Source: Pseudomonas yamanorum (GTDB lineage: Bacteria; Pseudomonadota; Gammaproteobacteria; Pseudomonadales; Pseudomonadaceae). From it: a stretch of 64,000 bases of DNA. The notes beneath the pieces are model-generated. The model was not told the DNA's origin, searched no databases, and worked only from the letters and a program-made list of their open reading frames with translations. Shown here piece by piece: positions 52,458 to 63,332 of this stretch (position 1 is its first letter; every line of letters begins with the position of its first letter). The stretch is from the NCBI RefSeq assembly GCF_013386765.1, contig NZ_JACARE010000008.1, positions 74,748 to 138,747 on the forward strand, in the 5' to 3' direction. Both the position numbers and the translations under genes were made by a program.

Positions 52458-54014
52458 TTACAGTCCCGGCAGACGCTGACGAATATGTGCCACCAACGCG
52501 TCCAGGGTCCCGCTTTCATTGGTCTCCACGCGTTTGCTGAGTAGCAGCTCTTCGGCGCTGAGTGGATCCCGGGTGGCCTGCTGCTCTTCGATGACGGCCA
52601 GGGTGGCGTCGGAAGGATCGGTTTTGTCCGCCTGCCGTTGTGCCAGCCAAGCGGCGATAACGGCCTGTGGCGCATTGCAGTCGAGGATCAAAAACGGCGC
52701 GCCGGTGGCCTCGGCGATTTTAGCCGCGGCGTCGCGTTGTTCGCGCTTGAGGAAGGTGGCATCCAGGACTACCGGGAAACCGGCGCGCAGCACGGTGTCG
52801 GCAATCTCGTTCAAGCGTGTGTAGGTCGCTGCGCTGGCGTCTGCTGCGTAGATGCCGGCCTGCGGCGTGTTCTCGACCTTCTGCTCACCGAACAGGCGCT
52901 TGCGCTCCACGTCCGAACGCAGGCGAATCGCCCCCAACGCCTCTACCAGGCGCATGGACACGTGGCTTTTGCCAACGGCCGATACGCCGTGGGTGATGGC
53001 CAGGAAGCGCGACGGGATGGTGCTGTAGCTTTCTGCCAGGTTGGCGTAGTTGCGGTATTGACGCAGGGTGGTCGCGCGCTGCACCGCGTCTGCCTCGGAA
53101 GGCATGCTGAACAGTGCGACTTTGGCACGTACCAGGGCGCGATAGGCTTTGTAGAAGTTCAGCACCTCCAGGCCTTGATAGTCGCCGGTCAGCTCCAGGT
53201 ACTGGCTGATAAAGCGCCGCGCCAGGCTTTTGAGGCCACGGTCTTCAAGGTCCATCGCCAGGAAGCCAGTGTCGGCATACACGTCGGTAAAGCGAAACGG
53301 TTCGTTGAACTCGATGCAGTCGAAGATCACCACATGGCCATCAATCATCGTGGCGTTGCCGAGGTGGATATCACCGTGGCATTCGCGAGTGAAACCATTG
53401 AGCTTGCGTTGCTCGAACAGCGGCTTGAGGCGCTCGAAGCTGCTTTCGGCCCAGGCCTGGAGGGCGTCGAGTTGTATCAGGTCGGCCTTGTCGCTGAGGA
53501 ACGGACGGATCTGCTCGAAGTTCTGGAGCACCGGCGCCATGACATCGTGCGGGGTGCCGGCGGAGTGGCTGGCGGGTACTTTCGGGGCGTTCAGGTGAAA
53601 GTGTGCAATCTGCCTGGCCATCTCGTCGATGTGCGCATTGGTCAGTTCGCCGTTGGCTTGCAGGGTGCTGAGCAGTTGGCTCTGCGGGAACTGGCGCATT
53701 TTCAGCACGTAATCAAGCACCGGGCCGTCACCGCCCAATTGTGGTGCTTCGGCACTGCCGGTGATTGGCAACACTTCCAGATACAAATCGTCGGTCAGAC
53801 GCTGGTTGAGGCGCAGTTCTTCATTGCAAAAGTGGCCCCGGGCTTCCAGGGAAGTGAAATCGAGGAAGCCGAAATTGACCGGCTTCTTCATCTTATAGGC
53901 GTAGTCACCCGTGAGCAGGACCCAGGAAATATGGGTCTCGATGACTTGGAACTTATCCACAGGATGGGAAAACAGGGCCGGGTTTTGTAGGGCTGCAATC
54001 AGGGACTGGCTCAC
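52458..54014 (-). CDS. Aminoglycoside phosphotransferase-like / AAA ATPase fusion
   Basis: 518 residues, two parts. Residues 1-330 are a kinase-like (APH) fold with YKMKKPVNFGFLDF, catalytic-loop-like RECHGDIHLGN and metal-binding IFDCIEFNEPFRFTDV. Residues 340-518 are a P-loop kinase with Walker A GVSAVGKS and DVERKRLFGE, resembling zeta-toxin/gluconate-kinase-type ATPases. Both halves keep their catalytic residues. Found in many proteobacteria with unknown substrate; there is no reason to think it gives drug resistance. GTG start follows AAGGAT. Confidence 0.82.
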   Translation of the reverse strand: MSQSLIAALQNPALFSHPVDKFQVIETHISWVLLTGDYAYKMKKPVNFGFLDFTSLEARGHFCNEELRLNQRLTDDLYLEVLPITGSAEAPQLGGDGPVLDYVLKMRQFPQSQLLSTLQANGELTNAHIDEMARQIAHFHLNAPKVPASHSAGTPHDVMAPVLQNFEQIRPFLSDKADLIQLDALQAWAESSFERLKPLFEQRKLNGFTRECHGDIHLGNATMIDGHVVIFDCIEFNEPFRFTDVYADTGFLAMDLEDRGLKSLARRFISQYLELTGDYQGLEVLNFYKAYRALVRAKVALFSMPSEADAVQRATTLRQYRNYANLAESYSTIPSRFLAITHGVSAVGKSHVSMRLVEALGAIRLRSDVERKRLFGEQKVENTPQAGIYAADASAATYTRLNEIADTVLRAGFPVVLDATFLKREQRDAAAKIAEATGAPFLILDCNAPQAVIAAWLAQRQADKTDPSDATLAVIEEQQATRDPLSAEELLLSKRVETNESGTLDALVAHIRQRLPGL

Positions 54015-54132
54015 GGGCGATCCTTCAGAGTCTGGGAAAATTCATGGCGGGCATTATGGCTCCTACAGGCGGTCGTGCAAACCGCTGTCCGGCTCATGTT
54101 GGTCATCAATAAAGTGCGTATAATCCGCCGCC

Positions 54133-56457
54133 ATGACTCGTACCCGATCTCCCCGTTCCCGTAAAAAACCTCCTTCCCGTGGCCTGCGTCCGTGGCTGGG
54201 CTGGGCGCTTAAGCTCAGCCTGGTAGGGCTCGTAGTGATCGCCGGCTTCGCGGTCTACCTCGATGCCGTGGTCCAGGAGAAGTTCTCTGGCAAGCGCTGG
54301 ACCATTCCGGCCAAGGTGTACGCGCGCCCGCTGGAACTGTTCACCGGCCAGAAGCTGAGCAAGGATGACTTCCTCACCGAACTCGATGCCCTGGGTTATC
54401 GCCGCGAGGCCGTGAGCAATGGCCCCGGTGCCGCAGCCGTCAGCGGCAACACCGTCGACTTGAACACCCGCGGCTTCCAGTTCTATGAAGGCCTGGAAAA
54501 ACCCCAGCCGGTACGCGTGCGTTTCTCTGGCGACTATGTGGCCGAACTGTCCTCGCTCAACGGCTCGAAACTGCCGGTGGTGCGTCTGGAACCCTTATTG
54601 ATCGGTGGGATTTATCCTAAAAACCTGGAAGACCGTATTCTGATCAAGATCGATCAGGTGCCGCCTTACCTGCTGGATACCCTGATAGCCGTGGAAGACC
54701 GGGATTACTACAGCCACTGGGGTGTATCGCCCAAATCCATCGCGCGTGCCATTTGGGTCAACACCTCTGGCGGCAAGATGACCCAGGGCGGCAGTACGCT
54801 GACGCAACAATTGGTCAAGAACTTCTACCTCACCAACGAACGCAGCCTGACCCGTAAACTCACCGAAGCCATGATGGCAATGCTGCTGGAGTTGCATTAC
54901 AGCAAGCAGGAAATTCTTGAGGCGTACCTCAACGAAGTGTTCGTCGGCCAGGACGGTCAGCGTGCGGTGCACGGTTTCGGTCTGGCCAGCCAATTCTTCT
55001 TCGGCCAGCCGTTGTCGGAGCTGAAGTTGCATCAAGTGGCATTGCTGGTGGGCATGGTCAAGGGGCCTTCCTACTACAACCCGCGCCGCAACCCGGAGCG
55101 CGCGCTGGAGCGGCGCAACCTGGTGCTCGATGTACTTGAGCAGCAAGGTGTCGCCACCCCGGAACAAGTCGCTGCCGCGAAAAAAATGCCACTGGGTGTG
55201 ACCACCCGCGGCAAGCTTGCCGACAGCTCGTTCCCGGGCTTCATCGACCTGGTCAAGCGTCAGTTGCGTGACGACTATCGCGACGAAGACTTGACCGAAG
55301 AAGGCCTGCGGATCTTCACCAGTTTCGATCCTATCCTGCAGATGAAGGCCGAAGCCTCGGTCAATGACACCTTCAAGCGCCTGGCGGGCCGTAAAGGCTC
55401 CGACGATGTCGAGGCCGCCATGGTAGTGACCAATCCGGAAACCGGTGAAGTCCAGGCTATGATCGGCAGTCGCCAGGCCAGCTTTGCCGGGTTCAACCGG
55501 GCGCTGGACGCGGTGCGACCGATCGGCTCGCTGGTCAAGCCGGCGGTATACCTGACCGCGCTGGAAAAACCGAGCAAGTACACGCTGACCAGTTGGCTGT
55601 CCGATGACCCGTTGTCGGTCAAGGGTGCCGATGGCCAGATGTGGACGCCGCATAACTTTGATCGTCGCTCTCACGGTACGATTTTCCTGTATCAGGGGTT
55701 GGCGCATTCCTACAACATCTCGACTTCCCGTCTCGGCCTTGAGCTGGGTGTGCCGAATGTCCTCAAGACGCTCGCCCGCTTGGGCATCACTCGCGAGTTC
55801 CCGGCGTTCCCTTCGATGCTGTTGGGTGCTGGCGCGATGAGCCCGATGGAAGTGGCGACCATGTACCAGACCCTGGCCAACGGTGGTTTCAATACGCCGA
55901 TGCGCGGGATCCGCAGCGTGTTGACGGCAGAGGGCGAACCGCTCAAGCGTTATCCGTTCCAGATCCAGCAGCGCTTTGACCCGGCCTCGATCTACCTGAT
56001 CCAGAACGCCATGCAGCGCGTGATGCGTGAAGGTACCGGGCGCTCGGCCTATAACGTGCTGCCGGCCAACCTGACGCTGGCGGGCAAGAGCGGCACCAGT
56101 AACGATTCCCGGGACAGCTGGTTCGCCGGTTTCAGTCAGGACCTGCTGGCGGTGGTCTGGCTGGGGCGCGATGACAACGGCAAGACACCATTCACCGGTG
56201 CCACCGGCGCGTTGCAGGTGTGGACCAGTTTCATGAAGAAGGCCGATCCACTGCCGCTGAACATGCCGCAGCCAGACAATATCGTCCAGGCCTGGATCGA
56301 CCCGCATACCGGCCAGGGTTCCGATGCCAACTGTCCGGGCGCGGTGCAGATGCCGTATATTCGCGGCAGCGAACCGCCTCCCGGTGCAGCGTGCGGCGCC
56401 AGTGCGCCCGCCAGCGCTGAATCGGTGATGGATTGGGTCAAGGGCTGGATGAATTAA
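54133..56457 (+). CDS. mrcB: Penicillin-binding protein 1B
   Basis: Bifunctional peptidoglycan synthase (glycosyltransferase plus transpeptidase). 774 residues: short basic cytoplasmic tail, one membrane helix (about 27-48), the UvrB-domain-2-like UB2H domain (about 65-150), GT51 domain with catalytic EDRDYYSHWG (about 188) and GGSTLTQQLVKN, then the transpeptidase with active Ser in GSLVKP (SxxK) and the KSGTS box. lpoP, encoding its activator, follows 16 nt later. Confidence 0.96.
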   Translation: MTRTRSPRSRKKPPSRGLRPWLGWALKLSLVGLVVIAGFAVYLDAVVQEKFSGKRWTIPAKVYARPLELFTGQKLSKDDFLTELDALGYRREAVSNGPGAAAVSGNTVDLNTRGFQFYEGLEKPQPVRVRFSGDYVAELSSLNGSKLPVVRLEPLLIGGIYPKNLEDRILIKIDQVPPYLLDTLIAVEDRDYYSHWGVSPKSIARAIWVNTSGGKMTQGGSTLTQQLVKNFYLTNERSLTRKLTEAMMAMLLELHYSKQEILEAYLNEVFVGQDGQRAVHGFGLASQFFFGQPLSELKLHQVALLVGMVKGPSYYNPRRNPERALERRNLVLDVLEQQGVATPEQVAAAKKMPLGVTTRGKLADSSFPGFIDLVKRQLRDDYRDEDLTEEGLRIFTSFDPILQMKAEASVNDTFKRLAGRKGSDDVEAAMVVTNPETGEVQAMIGSRQASFAGFNRALDAVRPIGSLVKPAVYLTALEKPSKYTLTSWLSDDPLSVKGADGQMWTPHNFDRRSHGTIFLYQGLAHSYNISTSRLGLELGVPNVLKTLARLGITREFPAFPSMLLGAGAMSPMEVATMYQTLANGGFNTPMRGIRSVLTAEGEPLKRYPFQIQQRFDPASIYLIQNAMQRVMREGTGRSAYNVLPANLTLAGKSGTSNDSRDSWFAGFSQDLLAVVWLGRDDNGKTPFTGATGALQVWTSFMKKADPLPLNMPQPDNIVQAWIDPHTGQGSDANCPGAVQMPYIRGSEPPPGAACGASAPASAESVMDWVKGWMN

Positions 56458-56473
56458 GCAAAGAGGGTTTCAC

Positions 56474-57208
56474 GTGAACAAGTTGTTGATTCCAGCTATT
56501 ACAGTTTTGGCATTGCTCGGTGGTTGCGCTAGTGTTGAGCGGGGTTCTATCCCGGTGGTGGATTCCAGCACAACGGTGTCCAACAACGACCGGATCTCGG
56601 CCAATGGCGGCTTCCGTCAAACCGTCACCAAGCGTCCAGCCCAGGCTCAGGCGCAAGCTGTGCCTCAGGATTCGGGTGTAGTGGTGATGATCCCGGGCGG
56701 TGGTGCGGCTACCTCGGCACCGATCAGCACTCAGCCGTGGACCCCAGGCCCGAGCACCTCGGGTCCGATCGACTCCACGCCGATTCAATCGGCACCGATC
56801 AACCAGGGCACCTACAACATGCCGTCGACGCCAAGCGGGATTCCTTCTGCCAGCAGCGGCGGTGGCTTGTCCGCCGATGAACAGCTGGATGGCCCGGTGC
56901 TGGCGTTGCTCACCACTGCCCAACAGCAGCAGTCGGGCGGCGACTTGAACGGCGCATCGTCCAGCCTCGAGCGCGCCCAGCGCGTGGCGCCTCGCGAGCC
57001 GCAAGTGCTCTACCGCCTGGCCCAGGTTCGCATGGCCCAGGGCGATGCGCCGCAAGCTGAACAATTTGCCCGTCGCGGCCTGACCCTGGCCAATGGCCGG
57101 CCTGATCTGCAGGCCAGCCTGTGGAGCTTGATCGGCGACGCCCGTGAGAAGCAGGGCGATGCCGCCGGTGCCGCGCAGGCTCGGCAAAAAGCCAAGGTAA
57201 GCCTCTGA
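56474..57208 (+). CDS. lpoP: Outer-membrane lipoprotein LpoP, activator of PBP1b
   Basis: 244 residues. Lipobox LALLGGC with lipidated Cys18, a long disordered Pro/Ser/Thr-rich linker (about 40-135) able to cross the periplasm, and a C-terminal TPR-type helical domain (about 140-244, with LNGASSSLERAQRVAPREPQVLYRLAQVRMAQGDAPQAEQFARRGL). This layout and position next to ponB/mrcB match LpoP of P. aeruginosa, which activates PBP1b in place of LpoB. GTG start at 56474 follows AGAGGG. Overlaps yqcC by one base. Confidence 0.85.
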   Translation: MNKLLIPAITVLALLGGCASVERGSIPVVDSSTTVSNNDRISANGGFRQTVTKRPAQAQAQAVPQDSGVVVMIPGGGAATSAPISTQPWTPGPSTSGPIDSTPIQSAPINQGTYNMPSTPSGIPSASSGGGLSADEQLDGPVLALLTTAQQQQSGGDLNGASSSLERAQRVAPREPQVLYRLAQVRMAQGDAPQAEQFARRGLTLANGRPDLQASLWSLIGDAREKQGDAAGAAQARQKAKVSL

Positions 57209-57537
57209 TGGATGCACGCTTTCCGGCGATTGCCGAACAGTTGTTGTTGATTGAGCGCGAACTGCGCTTGCAGGGCTGGTGGGACGAAGTGTCCCCCAGC
57301 GCCGAAGCCTTGAGCAGTGTTGAACCGTTTTCCGTCGATACCCTGGACTTTCACCAGTGGCTGCAATGGATCTTTCTGACAAGGATGAAGCAGATCCTCG
57401 AGCAGGACCTGCCATTGCCCAATGCATCGGGGATTCTGGAGATGGCCGAGATGGTTTACGCCGATCGGCCCCTTGAGAGCCTTGGCTTGCGGACTGCGCT
57501 GAAAAAGTTCGACCAACTGATCGTCGACGCTCGTTAA
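57208..57537 (+). CDS. yqcC: YqcC family protein (DUF446)
   Basis: 109 residues, all helical, no signal or membrane segment. Typical family sequence: IERELRLQGWWDE, FHQWLQWIFLTRMKQIL and the central LPNASGILEMAEMVY. In E. coli yqcC lies beside truC; here it is in the mrcB-lpoP unit (TGATG overlap). Biochemical function unknown. Confidence 0.88.
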   Translation: MDARFPAIAEQLLLIERELRLQGWWDEVSPSAEALSSVEPFSVDTLDFHQWLQWIFLTRMKQILEQDLPLPNASGILEMAEMVYADRPLESLGLRTALKKFDQLIVDAR

Positions 57538-57545
57538 TTGCCTGG

Positions 57546-57564
57546 CTGCCGGTTTTTCCGGCAG
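57546..57564 (+). terminator. Hairpin after yqcC
   Basis: CTGCCGG-TTTTT-CCGGCAG followed by TCTTG, 8 nt after the yqcC stop. Likely end of the mrcB-lpoP-yqcC transcript, although the T tract is short. Confidence 0.65.
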
Positions 57565-57674
57565 TCTTGCGCATATTTCTACCGCTTTGCGCCATTCAGG
57601 CGAGTTTTATCCCTCCTCAAGCCCCTTTCTTCTGCGTTCTCATGCGCTTAGTTGGAGAAAAGCGCAATTATTGC

Positions 57675-57703
57675 TTGACTTGGAGGGGCTGAAACAGAAG
57701 AAT
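57675..57703 (+). promoter_or_regulatory. Possible promoter of the ilvIHC operon
   Basis: TTGACT, a 17-bp spacer and AAGAAT. If used, it gives a leader of roughly 260 nt before ilvI. The -10 element is only a 4/6 match, so this is tentative. Confidence 0.4.
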
Positions 57704-57709
57704 CCAAAG

Positions 57710-57968
57710 TCCGCTTTAGAGGGACTGCCAGAAGCAGACCCACTTAGCAGATCATGAGGCGCACACCCGCGCCGACCTGTTACACCCGCAACGCGTTACC
57801 TCGCGCTGGGTGGGAAAATCCCGCAACACTTGGGACGCTCCCAATACTTGCTCAGTCAGTGCTGACGTAGTCGGCGACCACCGTCGCTCATGCTCTGCTG
57901 AGAAGTAAACCTATTAAGACCCGTCGGTTTTCAACGGACGGTATTCTGGCGTTTTAGAGGTGAACAAC
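57710..57968 (+). other. Long structured leader of ilvI
   Basis: About 260 bp with no convincing gene. It contains several short stems (GGTGGGAAAATCCC near 57810, TTGGGACGCTCCCAA near 57832, CCGTCGGTT/AACGGACGG near 57921-57943) but no terminator with a T run. A 38-codon frame starts at ATG 57754 but lacks runs of Ile, Val or Leu codons, so I do not call a classical leader peptide. Confidence 0.4.
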
Positions 57969-59693
57969 GTGGAGCTTTTATCTGGCGGTGAGATGCTCGT
58001 CCGCTTTTTGCGTGACGAAGGCGTCGACTATATCTACGGGTACCCAGGTGGTGCTCTGCTGCATGTCTACGACGCACTGTTCAAGGAACCGGCTGTTACT
58101 CACATCCTGGTTCGCCACGAACAAGCTGCTACCCATATGGCTGACGGTTACGCCCGTGCCACCGGTAAAGCCGGTGTGGTACTGGTGACTTCCGGCCCTG
58201 GCGCGACCAATGCCATCACTGGCATCGCGACGGCGTATATGGACTCCATCCCGATGGTGATCATTTCCGGCCAGGTGGCGAGCACCATGGTCGGTACCGA
58301 TGCATTCCAGGAAACCGACATGATCGGTATCTCCCGGCCGATCGTGAAACACAGCTTCATGATCAAGCATGCCTCGGAAATCCCGGAAGTCATGAAGAAG
58401 GCGTTCTACCTCGCACAGTCCGGTCGCCCGGGCCCTGTTGTGGTCGATATTCCGAAAGACATGACCAACCCGGCTGAGAAATTCGAATACGTCTTCCCGA
58501 AGAAAGCCAAGCTGCGCTCCTACAGCCCGGCCGTTCGCGGGCACTCGGGGCAAATCCGCAAGGCGGCAGAAATGCTGTTGGCGGCCAAGCGTCCGGTGCT
58601 TTACTCGGGTGGCGGCGTGATTCTGGGCGGCGGTTCCGCACCGTTGACCGAATTGGCCAAGATGCTCAACCTGCCGGTAACCAATACCTTGATGGGCCTC
58701 GGTGCGTTCCCGGGTTCGGATCGTCAGTTCGTCGGCATGCTCGGCATGCACGGCAGCTACACCGCCAACCTGGCCATGCACCACGCTGACGTGATCCTCG
58801 CCGTCGGTGCGCGGTTCGATGACCGGGTGATCAACGGCGCGAGCAAATTCTGCCCGAATGCCAAGATCATCCACATCGATATCGACCCGGCGTCCATCTC
58901 CAAGACCATCAAGGCCGACGTGCCTATCGTAGGTCCGGTGGAAAGCGTACTGACCGAAATGGTCGCTGCGTTGAAGGAGATCGGCGAAGCCCCGAACAAG
59001 GATTCCGTTGCCAGCTGGTGGAAGCAGATCGACGAGTGGCGCGGTGACCGCGGCCTGTTCCCTTACGACAAGGGCGACGGCAGCGTCATCAAGCCGCAAA
59101 CCGTGATCGAAACCCTGTGCGAAGTGACCAAGGGCGACGCCTTTGTGACCTCCGACGTAGGCCAGCACCAGATGTTCGCGGCGCAGTACTACAAGTTCGA
59201 CAAGCCTAACCGCTGGATCAACTCCGGTGGCCTGGGCACGATGGGCTTTGGTTTCCCTGCGGCCATGGGTGTGAAGCTGAGCTTCCCGGATACGGACGTT
59301 GCGTGCGTCACCGGCGAAGGCAGCATCCAGATGAACATCCAGGAACTGTCGACGTGCCTGCAATATGGCTTGCCGGTGAAGATCGTCTGCCTGAACAACG
59401 GTGTACTGGGCATGGTCCGTCAGTGGCAGGACATGAGTTACGGCAGCCGTCACTCCCATTCCTACATGGAATCTCTGCCCGATTTCGTCAAGTTGGTTGA
59501 AGCCTATGGCCATGTCGGCATGCGCATCACCGATCTGAAGGATTTGAAGCCGATGATGGAAGAGGCGTTCGCCATGAAGGACCGCCTGGTGTTCCTCGAT
59601 ATTCAGGTCGACACCAGCGAGCACGTCTACCCGATGCAGATCAAAGACGGCTCCATGCGCGATATGTGGCTGAACAAGACGGAGCGTACCTAA
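57969..59693 (+). CDS. ilvI: Acetolactate synthase III large subunit
   Basis: Thiamine-diphosphate enzyme making acetolactate or acetohydroxybutyrate for valine, leucine and isoleucine. 574 residues: ThDP pyrimidine domain with catalytic Glu in [16 protein letters not shown], central FAD-type domain, and the PP domain with the [12 protein letters not shown] metal motif. GTG 57969 is chosen since AGAGG at 57956-57960 is 8 nt upstream; the GTG at 57960 overlaps that Shine-Dalgarno. ilvH starts right at the stop. Confidence 0.95.
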   Translation: MELLSGGEMLVRFLRDEGVDYIYGYPGGALLHVYDALFKEPAVTHILVRHEQAATHMADGYARATGKAGVVLVTSGPGATNAITGIATAYMDSIPMVIISGQVASTMVGTDAFQETDMIGISRPIVKHSFMIKHASEIPEVMKKAFYLAQSGRPGPVVVDIPKDMTNPAEKFEYVFPKKAKLRSYSPAVRGHSGQIRKAAEMLLAAKRPVLYSGGGVILGGGSAPLTELAKMLNLPVTNTLMGLGAFPGSDRQFVGMLGMHGSYTANLAMHHADVILAVGARFDDRVINGASKFCPNAKIIHIDIDPASISKTIKADVPIVGPVESVLTEMVAALKEIGEAPNKDSVASWWKQIDEWRGDRGLFPYDKGDGSVIKPQTVIETLCEVTKGDAFVTSDVGQHQMFAAQYYKFDKPNRWINSGGLGTMGFGFPAAMGVKLSFPDTDVACVTGEGSIQMNIQELSTCLQYGLPVKIVCLNNGVLGMVRQWQDMSYGSRHSHSYMESLPDFVKLVEAYGHVGMRITDLKDLKPMMEEAFAMKDRLVFLDIQVDTSEHVYPMQIKDGSMRDMWLNKTERT

Positions 59694-60185
59694 ATGCGGC
59701 ACATTATCTCCCTGCTTCTGGAGAACGAACCGGGCGCTCTGTCACGTGTGGTCGGCCTGTTTTCGCAACGCAACTACAACATCGAAAGCCTGACCGTGGC
59801 GCCGACTGAAGACCCGACCCTGTCGCGCCTGACGTTGACCACCGTTGGCCATGATGAGGTGATCGAGCAGATCACCAAAAACCTCAACAAGCTGATCGAA
59901 GTGGTCAAGCTGGTCGACTTGTCGGAAAGTGCCCACATCGAGCGCGAGCTGATGCTGGTAAAAGTCAAGGCTACGGGTGCACAACGGGCCGAGATCAAGC
60001 GCACTACCGACATTTATCGCGGGCAGATCGTCGATGTGAGCGCCAGCGTTTATACCGTTCAACTGACCGGTACAAGCGACAAGCTGGACAGCTTCATCCA
60101 GTCGATCGGGACGGCCTCGATTCTGGAAACTGTACGCAGTGGCGTCACCGGGATTGCTCGTGGCGACAAAGTACTCAGCATCTAA
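59694..60185 (+). CDS. ilvH: Acetolactate synthase III regulatory subunit
   Basis: 163 residues: N-terminal ACT domain (1-75, MRHIISLLLENEPGALSRVVGLFSQRNYNIESL) that binds valine for feedback inhibition in relatives, and a C-terminal domain (about 85-163). Its ATG follows the ilvI TAA with no gap, so the two subunits are translated together in fixed ratio. Confidence 0.97.
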   Translation: MRHIISLLLENEPGALSRVVGLFSQRNYNIESLTVAPTEDPTLSRLTLTTVGHDEVIEQITKNLNKLIEVVKLVDLSESAHIERELMLVKVKATGAQRAEIKRTTDIYRGQIVDVSASVYTVQLTGTSDKLDSFIQSIGTASILETVRSGVTGIARGDKVLSI

Positions 60186-60226
60186 CTCAAATTTAGCGAA
60201 TGGCCTTAAACGGCCTGGATATATAG

Positions 60227-61252
<1,026 letters not shown>

Positions 61253-61269
61253 GTCGTACGTATCAAGGG

Positions 61270-61297
61270 AAAACGCGGCCTAGGCCGCGTTTTTTCG
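61270..61297 (+). terminator. Terminator after ilvC
   Basis: AAAACGCGGCC-TA-GGCCGCGTTTTTT, a strong stem with T tail 17 nt after the ilvC stop. Confidence 0.93.
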
Positions 61298-61396
61298 TTT
61301 GCGGGGCAGGTTCTGGTATAAAGCTGCATCGTTTGCGGGCGAACACTCGCCGCAAGTTTCTGTCGAAATTTTTCACACCGTTGCAAGGTAAAGTCC

Positions 61397-62254
61397 ATGA
61401 GCGAACGTCCCGAAGAGCCAAACCAGGCCTCTGACGCCGAAAGCCTGCTACCGATCGATGAACATGTCGAAGAAGGGCATGATGCTGAAGGCCGTAAAGT
61501 CCGGCATCGTGGCATCTATCTTCTGCCCAATCTGTTCACCACTGCGAACCTGTTCGCGGGGTTCTATTCCATCATCAATTCCATGAGTGCCCAGAGCGCG
61601 CTGGCGGCCGGCGATGCTGCCAGTGCCAGCAAGTACTTTGGTTTTGCCGCGATCGCGATTTTTGTCGCGATGGTCCTTGATGGCCTGGACGGGCGTGTGG
61701 CGCGCATGACCAACACCCAGAGTGCGTTCGGTGCCGAGTACGACTCGCTGTCGGACATGGTTGCCTTTGGTGTGGCGCCGGCGCTGTTGGCATTTGCCTG
61801 GGCGCTGGGAGACATGGGCAAGGTGGGTTGGATGGTTGCCTTCATCTATGTGGCTGGCGCAGCACTGCGCCTGGCGCGCTTCAATACCCAGGTGGGCACT
61901 GCTGACAAGCGTTACTTCATCGGACTGGCCAGCCCGGCAGCCGCGGGTGTAGTGGCCGGTATTGTCTGGGCGTTCAGTGACTACGGTATCCAGGGCTCCA
62001 AGATGTCGTTCCTGGTGGCCTTGATGGTCGCGGCGGCCGGCATGCTGATGGTCAGCAACATCAAGTACAACAGCTTCAAGGAGCTGGACCTCAAGGGGCG
62101 TGTGCCGTTTGTGGCTATCCTGGCGGTAGTGCTGGTGTTTGCCGTGGTCTTCAGTGATCCACCGAGAATCCTGCTGTTGGCGTTCCTTGTGTATGCCGCG
62201 TCCGGCCCGGTGCAGTACCTGCTGCATCTTCGTCAGCGCAAAACGTTGCCTTAA
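61397..62254 (+). CDS. pssA: CDP-diacylglycerol-serine O-phosphatidyltransferase
   Basis: Makes phosphatidylserine, the precursor of phosphatidylethanolamine. 285 residues, integral membrane protein with about eight helices. The CDP-alcohol phosphatidyltransferase motif [10 protein letters not shown]...[10 protein letters not shown] (about 95-120) holds the catalytic Asp residues. This is the membrane (type II, Bacillus-like) form and not the soluble E. coli form, as usual in Pseudomonas. The hydrophilic N-terminus (about 35 residues) is acidic. Confidence 0.95.
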   Translation: MSERPEEPNQASDAESLLPIDEHVEEGHDAEGRKVRHRGIYLLPNLFTTANLFAGFYSIINSMSAQSALAAGDAASASKYFGFAAIAIFVAMVLDGLDGRVARMTNTQSAFGAEYDSLSDMVAFGVAPALLAFAWALGDMGKVGWMVAFIYVAGAALRLARFNTQVGTADKRYFIGLASPAAAGVVAGIVWAFSDYGIQGSKMSFLVALMVAAAGMLMVSNIKYNSFKELDLKGRVPFVAILAVVLVFAVVFSDPPRILLLAFLVYAASGPVQYLLHLRQRKTLP

Positions 62255-62318
62255 TGTAATTTCCCCCATACTCCGCAGTCTATTGGTGCATCTGTTCTCC
62301 AAAAGCTGCGGAGTTGCC

Positions 62319-63332
62319 ATGTTAATCAAGATCCCCAAAGCGTCTGATTGTCAAGAATCGGACGTCACGCCCGAATCCCTCTATTTCTCTCGCCGCAGCT
62401 TGCTCGGTGGTGCGCTTGCCGGCATAGCTGCCAGCAGCCTGCCGCGTTGGGCCAGTGCGGATGATGCTGGGCGTTATGCCGATGTCGAGCCGGGCAGGGC
62501 GCCCGGATGGTTTGCCGAAAAGCTGCCGGGTACAAAATGGCAGGCAGTAACCGTCAAGGATGAGGCGATCACTCCGTTCAAGGACGCAACCCACTACAAC
62601 AACTTCTATGAATTTGGCACGGACAAGGGCGACCCGGCGGCTAATGCCGGGTCTCTGAAGACTGAGCCGTGGAGTGTGGTGATCGACGGTGAGGTCGCCA
62701 AGCCCGGGCGCTATGCGCTTGAAGACTTCATGAAACCGTATCAGTTGGAAGAGCGGATCTATCGTCTGCGCTGTGTAGAGGCGTGGTCGATGGTCATTCC
62801 ATGGATGGGTTTCCCTATTTCGGAATTGCTCAAGCACGTCGAGCCGACCTCAAACGCCAAGTACATCCGTTTTGAGACCCTGCAGGATCCCAAGAGCATG
62901 CCGGGCCAGCGGTCCAGCTTCGCCTTGATTGACTGGCCTTATGTAGAAGGGCTGCGACTGGATGAGGCGATGAATCCACTGGCGATCCTGGCAGTGGGCA
63001 TGTACGGCCGGGAGCTGCCGAACCAGAATGGCGCGCCGTTGCGATTGGTGGTGCCCTGGAAGTATGGGTTCAAGAGCGTCAAGTCGATCGTGCGCATCAG
63101 TCTGGTCAGCGAGCAGCCGAAAACAACGTGGCAAAGCATCGCCGCGAGTGAGTATGGGTTTTATGCGAACGTGAACCCTACCGTCGACCATCCACGCTGG
63201 ACCCAGGCTCGGGAGCGGCGCCTGCCAAGTGGGCTGTTCAGTCCTAATGTGCGCGAGACGCAAATGTTCAACGGCTACTCGGATGAGGTCGCCTCTCTTT
63301 ATACGGGCCTCGACCTGCGGAAGAACTATTGA
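62319..63332 (+). CDS. msrP: Periplasmic methionine-sulfoxide reductase catalytic subunit MsrP
   Basis: Molybdopterin enzyme that repairs oxidised methionines in envelope proteins (formerly YedY). 337 residues. Twin-arginine signal [13 protein letters not shown] (about residues 22-34) for export of the folded protein; the molybdenum-ligating Cys is in [16 protein letters not shown] 62319 follows GCGGAG; longer open frame upstream overlaps pssA and is not MsrP-like. Overlaps msrQ by 1 nt. Confidence 0.95.
   Translation: MLIKIPKASDCQESDVTPESLYFSRRSLLGGALAGIAASSLPRWASADDAGRYADVEPGRAPGWFAEKLPGTKWQAVTVKDEAITPFKDATHYNNFYEFGTDKGDPAANAGSLKTEPWSVVIDGEVAKPGRYALEDFMKPYQLEERIYRLRCVEAWSMVIPWMGFPISELLKHVEPTSNAKYIRFETLQDPKSMPGQRSSFALIDWPYVEGLRLDEAMNPLAILAVGMYGRELPNQNGAPLRLVVPWKYGFKSVKSIVRISLVSEQPKTTWQSIAASEYGFYANVNPTVDHPRWTQARERRLPSGLFSPNVRETQMFNGYSDEVASLYTGLDLRKNY

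Noticed and set aside
52458..54014. Antibiotic (aminoglycoside) resistance gene
   Set aside because: Only the fold is shared with aminoglycoside kinases; the protein is a chromosomal fusion with a P-loop kinase in a core region, with no resistance context.
57754..57870. 38-codon frame in the ilvI leader as an attenuation peptide
   Set aside because: No cluster of Ile, Val or Leu codons, no clear Shine-Dalgarno, and no terminator hairpin with a T run after it.
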